Below, piece by piece: positions 5,467-11,286 of a stretch of DNA of 11,286 nt. A program made the translations under genes and the position numbers. Location of the stretch: positions 1 to 11,286 of the forward strand of contig QNAG01000081.1 in the NCBI GenBank assembly GCA_003641415.1, written 5' to 3'. Under the pieces are notes generated by a model. It ran no database searches, was not told the DNA's origin, and saw only the letters and a list, made by a program, of their open reading frames with translations. Every line of letters starts with the position of its first letter. Within the stretch, counting starts at the first letter, position 1. This stretch comes from Candidatus Zixiibacteriota bacterium (lineage in GTDB: Bacteria; Zixibacteria; MSB-5A5; GN15; FEB-12).

Positions 5467-6306
5467 ATGGTTCGCCTTTCTGATGGTCGACAACTCGGTC
5501 TGTCTCGGCCATTAGTGATGGGTATACTCAATGTAACTCCTGATTCGTTCTCAGATGGTGGGCGTTTTTTATCTCCAGAAAATGCCACTGTCATGGCTTA
5601 TCGGATGGAAGAGGAAGGGGCTGATATAATCGATGTCGGGAGTGAATCAAGTCGACCGGGGGCAGAGCCAGTGCCGGTTGATGAAGAAATTCGCCGAGTC
5701 ATTCCGGTTATAGAAACAATTCGTAAAAAATCCGACATTCCTGTTTCAATCGACACTTACAAATCGCAGACAGCCATTGCGGCTCTTGAATCTGGCGCAA
5801 ATATGGTCAACGACATCTCAGCACTTCAATTTGACAAACGTATGGTAGAAGTTCTTGCAGAGAGAAGTGCACCTATAGTACTGATGCACATGCTTGGTAG
5901 TCCTCGTGATATGCAGCAGAATCCCTCCTATAGCAATTGTGTCGAGGAAATTGCTGATTTCTTTGAGGAACGAATTGGGTTCTGTCACCAAAACGGCATA
6001 GATAAATCACGCTTAATTCTGGATCCCGGTATTGGTTTCGGCAAACGATTGTCGGATAACGTGGAAATTTTGGCTAATTTAAGGCTATTCACCTCTTTTG
6101 GATTGCCGTTGCTGATTGGAGCATCGCGCAAATCGTTTATCAATATGCTTCACCCGAGTGATCAACAAGCCGATCAACGGATTGGCGGTTCGATAGCAGC
6201 AGCTGTGACAGCAGTAATTAATGGTGCAGCTATTGTTCGAGTGCATGATGTAGGACAGACAGTCGAAGCGCTTAAGGTCTTGCAAGCGGTAAAGGAAATG
6301 TCATGA
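5467..6306 (+). CDS. folP: Dihydropteroate synthase
   Basis: Condenses 7,8-dihydropterin pyrophosphate with p-aminobenzoate to make dihydropteroate in cytoplasmic folate synthesis; the target of sulfonamides. All TIM-barrel signatures are present (279-residue numbering): NVTPDSFSDGG (22-32), DVGSESSRPGA (56-66), SIDTYK (94-99), N115-D116, MHMLGSPRDMQ (140-150), DPGIGFGK (186-193), ASRKSFI (219-225) and RVHD (258-261). I prefer the ATG at 5467. It gives a length close to E. coli FolP (282), a GAGG 11 bases upstream and a normal leader behind the predicted promoter. The frame also allows an ATG at 5419 (295 residues), which has no usable ribosome binding site and would be nearly leaderless. The stop codon overlaps cdaA by 4 bases (ATGA), indicating translational coupling. 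Confidence 0.95.
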   Translation: MVRLSDGRQLGLSRPLVMGILNVTPDSFSDGGRFLSPENATVMAYRMEEEGADIIDVGSESSRPGAEPVPVDEEIRRVIPVIETIRKKSDIPVSIDTYKSQTAIAALESGANMVNDISALQFDKRMVEVLAERSAPIVLMHMLGSPRDMQQNPSYSNCVEEIADFFEERIGFCHQNGIDKSRLILDPGIGFGKRLSDNVEILANLRLFTSFGLPLLIGASRKSFINMLHPSDQQADQRIGGSIAAAVTAVINGAAIVRVHDVGQTVEALKVLQAVKEMS

Positions 6307-7064
6307 CAGTACTTAGCTGGGAGTTCATCAGGTTCGGCCTTAAAGACGTTTTTGATATAATCCTAGTGTCATTTATAATTTATCAAGGTTTCAAATTGGT
6401 CAGAGGAACTCGCTCCGCTCAGATCATTATCGGTCTGGGACTGATTTTAAGTGTAGCCTTTATTGCTTACTGGTTTCAACTGGAAGGTATTACCTGGTTG
6501 TTTTCCAACCTGGCTACTTTCGGACTCATTGTGCTCGTGGTTGTTTTCCAACCCGAACTTCGTGGGGTGTTGGCTCAGATAGGACAAAGCCGTCTCCTGC
6601 GCCGGTTTGTCATGCTTGAACGACGACAGACTATCGAGGAAGTATCCCGCGCTGCTCTCAGACTTTCGGAGTTGCGCTACGGCGCCCTGATTGTTATCGA
6701 ACGTCGCACCGGACTGCGAAATTTTTCTGAAAGCGGAAAAACTCTAAACTCAGAATTATCTTCAGAGCTTCTCGTAACACTGTTTACACCCTATACTCCA
6801 CTTCATGACGGCGCTGTAATTATTACTGGTGAATACATTACAGCAGCAGCAGCCTCTTTGCCTTTGACCACCAACCCTCGTTATCGAAAACTATACGGGA
6901 TGAGACACAAAGCAGCCATAGGTGTTTCCGAGGTGTCTGATGCTGTGGTGATAGTGGTTTCTGAAGAGACCAGTGCCCTTTCTATTGCGCATGAGGGATC
7001 ACTTGAATTGGATATCAAAAAGGCTGAGTTCAAAAGTCGCCTAGCAAAATATCTGACCAATTGA
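6303..7064 (+). CDS. cdaA: Membrane diadenylate cyclase CdaA
   Basis: Makes the second messenger cyclic di-AMP from two ATP at the cytoplasmic membrane; in studied bacteria c-di-AMP controls potassium and osmolyte balance and wall stress. The 253-residue protein has three predicted membrane helices (about 15-32, 39-57 and 66-84), a short coiled-coil-like linker (about 95-122) and a DAC domain. The DAC domain shows YGALIVIER (126-134), the catalytic DGA (169-171, in LHDGAVI) and GMRHKAAIG (199-207). The usual RHR motif reads R201-H202-K203, a conservative change at the third position. The ATG overlaps the folP stop as ATGA, with AAGGAA (6292-6297) 5 bases before it. Pairing with folP is familiar in several phyla. 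No CdaR-like regulator follows; the next gene is lepA. Confidence 0.93.
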   Translation: MTVLSWEFIRFGLKDVFDIILVSFIIYQGFKLVRGTRSAQIIIGLGLILSVAFIAYWFQLEGITWLFSNLATFGLIVLVVVFQPELRGVLAQIGQSRLLRRFVMLERRQTIEEVSRAALRLSELRYGALIVIERRTGLRNFSESGKTLNSELSSELLVTLFTPYTPLHDGAVIITGEYITAAAASLPLTTNPRYRKLYGMRHKAAIGVSEVSDAVVIVVSEETSALSIAHEGSLELDIKKAEFKSRLAKYLTN

Positions 7065-7087
7065 TAAAACAACACCCCGACACAACC

Positions 7088-7116
7088 TTGATCCAAATCT
7101 ACAAAAGGACTATTAT
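7088..7116 (+). promoter_or_regulatory. Candidate promoter of lepA
   Basis: TTGATC (7088-7093), 17 bases and TATTAT (7111-7116) fit a sigma-70-type promoter closely. The transcript would begin near 7123, leaving a leader of about 100 bases before lepA, and would separate lepA from folP-cdaA. Confidence 0.6.
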
Positions 7117-7134
7117 CACAATCCGAATAAGGGA

Positions 7135-7157
7135 GATCATTACATGTGGGGATCATT
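7135..7157 (+). repeat. Short direct repeat in the lepA leader
   Basis: GATCATT occurs at 7135-7141 and 7151-7157, a 16-base period that brackets the start codon of the candidate leader peptide. Each copy follows a G-rich stretch (GGGA and GGGG). Significance is uncertain. Confidence 0.3.
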
Positions 7158-7176
7158 CAAAAGAAGAGTTGTCTGA
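7144..7176 (+). CDS. Candidate 10-codon leader peptide before lepA
   Basis: An ATG at 7144 opens a frame encoding MWGSFKRRVV and stopping at TGA 7174-7176. GGGAG at 7131-7135 lies 8 bases before it, a much better ribosome binding site than that of lepA. It sits inside the predicted lepA leader and in the same frame as lepA, 48 bases before the lepA ATG. It could be a regulatory upstream peptide or chance; there is no conservation evidence here. Confidence 0.3.
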   Translation: MWGSFKRRVV

Positions 7177-7224
7177 TAAATAGCCGATAGATTAGCTGTA
7201 GACGACACAGAAAGTATAGTTTTT

Positions 7225-9027
7225 ATGTACGACTTGAGCAGGACAAGAAATTTTTCGATTATCGCCCATATAGATCATGGCAAATCTACTCTGGCTGATC
7301 GTCTCCTTCAGACAACCGGAACTCTCAGTAATCGACAAATGAGAAACCAGGTTCTGGACTCGATGGATCTGGAGCGGGAGCGTGGCATCACTATCAAGGC
7401 TCACGCCATCCGTTTGAATTACTGTGCATTGAACGGTGAGACCTACCGCTTCAATCTGATAGATACCCCCGGCCATGTCGATTTCACTTACGAGGTCAGC
7501 CGGTCACTGGCCGCCTGCGAAGGGGCTATTCTTGTTGTTGATGCTTCCCAGGGCATTGAAGCTCAGACGCTGTCAAACCTGTATCTCGCTCTAGAGAATG
7601 ACTTAGAAATACTTCCAGTCGTAAATAAAATCGACCTGCCTAATGCTCAAACAGAAAAAGTCGTTGTCGAATTGGCTGAGCTATTGGGTTGTGATCCTGA
7701 ATCGGTCCTGCGTTGCTCAGCTAAACAGGGTATCGGAATTGATGAACTTCTTGAAACTATAGTAGAAAAAATTCCACCGCCTGAGGGGGACCAGCAAGCT
7801 CCTCTTCAGGCTATGGTATTCGATTCTGTTTATGACAGCTATCGAGGAGCTATGCCACTGATACGTGTTTTCAATGGAACCCTTCACAAAGGTGATCGCA
7901 TCCAGTTTTTTTCCTCGAAAATAACTTATGAAGTAGATGAAACTGGATTCCTGCAACTGGAGCTGCACCCTCAAGATCATATCTCTGCTGGCGATGTTGG
8001 CTACTTGTTCGCCTCAATTAAGGATATTGCTGAGACTCGCATCGGCGACACTATAACTTCCACCAAATCTCCAGCCAATGAAGCTCTCCCGGGTTTTATC
8101 GATATTAAGCCGATGGTTTACTCCGGACTTTATCCGGCCATAGCCGAAGATTTTACACAACTCCGCGAGGCACTTGAGAAACTTAAGCTTAATGATTCTT
8201 CTCTTGAATTTACACCAGAATCATCGACTGCTCTTGGGTTTGGTTTCCGTGTGGGATTTCTTGGCCTGCTGCACATGGAAATAATCACAGAGCGATTGTC
8301 CCGCGAATATGGACAAACAATCATCAACACAGTGCCAAATGTTGAGTATCATGTTTACATGACAAATGGGAAGAAACTAATAGTGGATAACCCTGCCAAG
8401 ATGCCATCCCGTCAGGAAACCGACAGAGTCGAAGAGCCGTATGTCAATGCTCAAGTAATTGTTCCTTCGGACCACATAGGCGCTGTAATGCGTCTAGCCA
8501 CAGAACGACGTGCAGAATACAAAACAACCGAATATCTCTCCCCCGGACGAGTTAGTCTTTCGTATTCCTTCCCCCTTTCCGAGATCATTTTCGACTTTTA
8601 TGACCGACTCAAGTCAGTTACACACGGATATGCATCGTTTGACTACGACCTGCCATACTACCGACGTTCCGATCTGGTCAAGATTGATATCCTCGTCAAT
8701 ACTGAACCAATCGATGCTTTGTCTGTAATAATACATCGCGATAAAGCCTACTACTGGGGCCGAGAGCTCAACGAGAAACTACGCCAACTTATTCCACGCC
8801 AGATGTACGAGGTGGTAATCCAAGCTGCTATCGGCAACCGCATTCTCAGTCGTGCCACCGTCAAACCGTTACGTAAGAATGTGACGGCCAAATGTTATGG
8901 TGGAGATATCACCCGCAAGCGCAAATTGCTGGAGAAACAGAAAGAGGGCAAAAAGCGGATGAAGCAGTTTGGAACAGTAGAGATTCCCCAAGAAGCTTTC
9001 CTGGCTGCGTTAAAGATTGAGCGGTAA
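7225..9027 (+). CDS. lepA: Elongation factor 4 (back-translocating GTPase LepA)
   Basis: Ribosome-associated translational GTPase that acts on stalled or mispositioned ribosomes and has been linked to 30S biogenesis. The 600-residue length is standard. The G domain shows AHIDHGKS (14-21), RERGITIKA (51-59) with the switch I threonine, DTPGH (80-84), NKID (134-137) and SAK (165-167). EF-G-like domains II, III and V follow, then the LepA-specific C-terminal domain with the conserved RKNVTAKCYGGDITRKRKLL segment near residues 551-570. It lacks EF-G domain IV, as expected. MYDLSRTRNFSIIAHIDHG matches usual LepA starts, but the ATG lacks a clear Shine-Dalgarno sequence (AGAAAG about 9 bases away at best). 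It has its own candidate promoter and a leader with a possible short peptide. It converges on tgt with a 57-base spacer showing no evident terminator. Confidence 0.96.
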   Translation: MYDLSRTRNFSIIAHIDHGKSTLADRLLQTTGTLSNRQMRNQVLDSMDLERERGITIKAHAIRLNYCALNGETYRFNLIDTPGHVDFTYEVSRSLAACEGAILVVDASQGIEAQTLSNLYLALENDLEILPVVNKIDLPNAQTEKVVVELAELLGCDPESVLRCSAKQGIGIDELLETIVEKIPPPEGDQQAPLQAMVFDSVYDSYRGAMPLIRVFNGTLHKGDRIQFFSSKITYEVDETGFLQLELHPQDHISAGDVGYLFASIKDIAETRIGDTITSTKSPANEALPGFIDIKPMVYSGLYPAIAEDFTQLREALEKLKLNDSSLEFTPESSTALGFGFRVGFLGLLHMEIITERLSREYGQTIINTVPNVEYHVYMTNGKKLIVDNPAKMPSRQETDRVEEPYVNAQVIVPSDHIGAVMRLATERRAEYKTTEYLSPGRVSLSYSFPLSEIIFDFYDRLKSVTHGYASFDYDLPYYRRSDLVKIDILVNTEPIDALSVIIHRDKAYYWGRELNEKLRQLIPRQMYEVVIQAAIGNRILSRATVKPLRKNVTAKCYGGDITRKRKLLEKQKEGKKRMKQFGTVEIPQEAFLAALKIER

Positions 9028-9084
9028 GGGACAGATTTTCTTTCTCCATCTGAATGGGTCAACCGATATATCCTTACACCACAG

Positions 9085-10224
9085 CTACTCGTATTGAGTA
9101 TATCTTGCCAGAAAGTCCTTGCGAAACGACTCGAAACGTTTCTGTTCTATCGCTTCGCGGATGTCTCGCATCAGCTTCTGATAGAACCAGGTTGAATGAT
9201 AGGTCGCCAGAACCATACCGGTAATTTCGGATTGATTATATAGATGACGAATATAAGCTCGGCTATAGCGACGACAAACGTGGCAGTCGCAATTGGGATC
9301 AAGCGGGCGTTCATCGTTGGCATATTCGGCATTTCGATAGATCAATTGCCCTTCTGATGTAAACACATTCCCGGTGCGAGCGTTACGGGTGGGTAACACG
9401 CAATCAAACATATCAATCCCGTATGACACAGCCATAAGGATGTCTTCGGGATAACCAACACCCATCAGGTAGCGCGGTCTGTCCTCTGGCAAGTATTGTA
9501 TCGTGTGCGCAAGAATGCGTTCCATCTCTTCTTTGCTCTCCCCTACCGATAAACCACCGATAGCATTTCCGGGGAAATCGAGCGATACAATCTGTTCTGC
9601 CGACTGAGTCCGCAGGTCTTTATAAGCTGACCCCTGCACAATCCCAAAAAGGTGGCAACGGCGTGGCCGCTCTTCTTTGCTTAACAACAGTTCGTTGTGC
9701 ACCTTAAGACAAATAGAAGCCCATTCGTGGGTGCGGCGGACACCGGTAGCAGCCAGTTGGCGATCAGCAGGATAGGGAACGCACTGATCGAAAGCCATGA
9801 TGATATCCGCCCCGATAGCGTGTTGAATCTGAATGACCTTTTCTGGGGTGAACAGATGCTTTGAACCGTCATGGTGGGAACGAAACTCAACGCCATCATC
9901 GGTAATCTTGGAGGTCTCTTTCAGTGAGAAAACCTGGTAGCCTCCACTGTCAGTGAGGGTCGGCTTGTTCCAACTGTTGAAGCGGGCAAGCCCGCCCTGG
10001 GCTTTGATAATATCGACACCCGGTCTCAGATAGAGATGGTACGTATTCCCCAAGATTATTTCCGCTCCACACGATTCAAGATCCTCAGCCGTCAGAGCCT
10101 TGACAGCGCCAGAGGTACCAACCGGCATAAAAGCAGGAGTTTGAAACACTCCGTGTGTTGTCGTAACTTCGCCACGACGAGCTAAGCCATCTGTAGTTAT
10201 AGGTTTATAAATCGAATCACTCAT
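9085..10224 (-). CDS. tgt: tRNA-guanine transglycosylase (queuosine pathway)
   Basis: Exchanges guanine-34 in the anticodons of tRNA-Asp, -Asn, -His and -Tyr for preQ1, the key insertion step of queuosine synthesis. The 379-residue protein is full length. It has TDSGGYQVFS (91-100) with general base D92, MAFDQCVPYP (143-152) with D146 for substrate binding, and FDCVLPTRNARTG (273-285) with nucleophile D274. The zinc site is CDCHVC (C312, C314, C317) plus H343. The nucleophile and zinc ligands are at a constant offset from the Zymomonas mobilis enzyme (D280; C318, C320, C323, H349), so the protein should be active. The ATG is 7 bases after the radA stop without a clear ribosome binding site, suggesting translational coupling. 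No queuosine biosynthesis gene is adjacent in the window, so preQ1 supply cannot be judged here. Confidence 0.96.
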   Translation of the reverse strand: MSDSIYKPITTDGLARRGEVTTTHGVFQTPAFMPVGTSGAVKALTAEDLESCGAEIILGNTYHLYLRPGVDIIKAQGGLARFNSWNKPTLTDSGGYQVFSLKETSKITDDGVEFRSHHDGSKHLFTPEKVIQIQHAIGADIIMAFDQCVPYPADRQLAATGVRRTHEWASICLKVHNELLLSKEERPRRCHLFGIVQGSAYKDLRTQSAEQIVSLDFPGNAIGGLSVGESKEEMERILAHTIQYLPEDRPRYLMGVGYPEDILMAVSYGIDMFDCVLPTRNARTGNVFTSEGQLIYRNAEYANDERPLDPNCDCHVCRRYSRAYIRHLYNQSEITGMVLATYHSTWFYQKLMRDIREAIEQKRFESFRKDFLARYTQYE

Positions 10225-10231
10225 AGTGGAC

Positions 10232-11286
10232 TTAACTGAGGAGTATTCCCAGTGCTTCTGAAAGAGTTTTTACACCGATAACTTTCATACCAGCCGTATC
10301 TATACGCGACAGACTCCCCTTGGGGGCAATCACTTTTTGCAGACCCATTTTGCGAGCTTCAATGATTCGGCGGTCAATCATGGTAATACCTCGCACTTCC
10401 CCTGACAGGCCTACTTCACCTACAACGAGGGTTTCAGCATCCACTGAACGGTTAAGGATTGATGATGCCAGTGCTATAAGGACAGGCAAATCGACTGCTG
10501 GTTCAGATAAACGCAGACCACCAGCAACGGAAACAAAAGCGTCGTTGGTCCCCATTGGATACCCCCCCCGTTTTTCGAGTATGGCCAGCAATAGAGCCAG
10601 ACGTTTATTGTCTATCCCGCTTGCAACTCGCTGCGGGTTGCCGTAACCGGAGGGCGAAACCAGGGCTTGTATCTCAACTAGAATAGGACGTTGTCCCTGA
10701 CAAATGCTGGTAACAACCGAACCGGAGCGCGGCTCTTCTCCTCGTTCTGACAGAAACAGTGATGACGGATTGACAACTTCAACCAGACCCTCCGGTAACA
10801 TCTCAAAGAGACCGATCTCCGATACCGAACCGAAACGATTCTTGGTAGCCCTGAGAATGCGATACAGATGAGTACTGTCGCCCTCGAAGTATATTACGGT
10901 GTCGACCATATGTTCCAGTAATTTGGGACCGGCTACTATGCCATCCTTGGTGACATGCCCTACGAGGAATAAAGCGAAACCTTTGGAACGAGCTTGCAGA
11001 ATCAACTGGTGAGCCACCTCGCGTATCTGTCCAACAGTACCAGGTGGAGAATCAAGATTTGATGACGCTACGGTCTGAATGGAATCAATCAGAACAATCC
11101 CGAATGATTCTTCACTGATAATTCGTGTAACATCCTCAAGCGAAGTTGTATTGACGACTGTTACATTTCGTCCTGTTACGTTAAGACGTCGGGCGCGTTG
11201 CTTTAACTGTGCCGGGGACTCCTCAGCAGTAACATAAGCTACCTCTAAACCTAGATCAGAGTAGGCTCCCGCAGCTTGAAGCAAAA
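10232..11286 (-). CDS. radA: DNA repair protein RadA (N-terminus cut by window edge)
   Basis: RecA-like ATPase/helicase that promotes branch migration during homologous recombination and repair. Only the C-terminal 351 or so codons are present. The frame runs off the window end, and the missing part (about 100 residues by comparison with roughly 450-residue RadA) would hold the zinc finger and Walker A. Numbering from the leucine codon at 11284, the visible part starts in the LLQA segment just after Walker A. It shows YVTAEES (17-23), Walker B IVLIDSIQT (63-71), the RadA signature KNRFG (148-152) and a Lon-protease-like C-terminal domain (about 170-350) with VAGGLRLSEPAVDLP and VGEVGLSGEVRG. 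The TTG at 11284 is an internal leucine, not a start. A G8 run on the coding strand (10562-10569) encodes part of RGG. It leads directly into tgt. Confidence 0.95.
   Translation of the reverse strand, partial: LLQAAGAYSDLGLEVAYVTAEESPAQLKQRARRLNVTGRNVTVVNTTSLEDVTRIISEESFGIVLIDSIQTVASSNLDSPPGTVGQIREVAHQLILQARSKGFALFLVGHVTKDGIVAGPKLLEHMVDTVIYFEGDSTHLYRILRATKNRFGSVSEIGLFEMLPEGLVEVVNPSSLFLSERGEEPRSGSVVTSICQGQRPILVEIQALVSPSGYGNPQRVASGIDNKRLALLLAILEKRGGYPMGTNDAFVSVAGGLRLSEPAVDLPVLIALASSILNRSVDAETLVVGEVGLSGEVRGITMIDRRIIEARKMGLQKVIAPKGSLSRIDTAGMKVIGVKTLSEALGILLS
10562..10569. repeat. C8/G8 homopolymer inside radA
   Basis: Eight consecutive C on the plus strand form eight G in the radA coding strand (codons CGG GGG GGG for Arg-Gly-Gly). 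The frame is intact here. Such tracts are prone to replication slippage and to sequencing error. Confidence 0.8.

Noticed and set aside
9086..9100. TACTC-GTATT-GAGTA hairpin at the end of tgt
   Set aside because: It has only 5 bp, lies in the last tgt codons, and has no T-run on either strand, so it is not a credible terminator.
11282..11284. TTG as the radA start
   Set aside because: It lies just after the expected Walker A motif; the gene simply continues past the window edge.

Overview
This window is mostly a chromosomal housekeeping segment from a bacterium of moderate G+C, roughly the mid-40s percent judged by eye. The gene content suits a Gram-negative-type, uncultured lineage. It combines CdaA with a secreted gluzincin-like peptidase and an HTH-DUF2087 regulator, in a mosaic gene order. 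An FCB-group or related candidate phylum is my guess, not something the sequence proves. No mobile element, CRISPR array, rRNA or convincing tRNA is visible.

Layout. (1) 1-604, plus strand: the last codons of an upstream gene, then pyrE (pyrimidine synthesis), probably translationally coupled through an ATGA overlap. (2) 605-697: convergent spacer with a perfect 7-bp hairpin. (3) 698-3364, minus strand: a two-gene operon, transcribed as a secreted HExxH metallopeptidase-like protein of unknown role followed by a short rmuC. (4) 3365-3648: an AT-rich divergent promoter region with palindromes and direct repeats. (5) 3649-4122, plus strand: an excisionase/MerR-like HTH fused to a DUF2087-like domain. 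(6) 4123-4571: about 450 bases without a credible gene, containing a more G+C-rich, potentially structured island. (7) 4572-5321: rsmE (16S rRNA methylation). (8) 5467-7064: folP and cdaA overlapping by 4 bases (folate synthesis and c-di-AMP synthesis) behind a strong-looking promoter. (9) 7065-9027: lepA, with its own candidate promoter and a 10-codon open frame carrying a good Shine-Dalgarno sequence in the leader. (10) 9085-11286, minus strand: radA (cut by the window end) followed 7 bases later by tgt.

Together the genes serve nucleotide and folate metabolism (pyrE, folP), translation quality (rsmE, lepA, tgt), DNA repair (radA, rmuC) and second-messenger signalling (cdaA). The least explained part is 1760-4571: the secreted peptidase, the divergent regulator with candidate operators, and the structured intergenic island. 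I see no clear defence, biosynthetic or otherwise obviously new system; the items below are modest leads.
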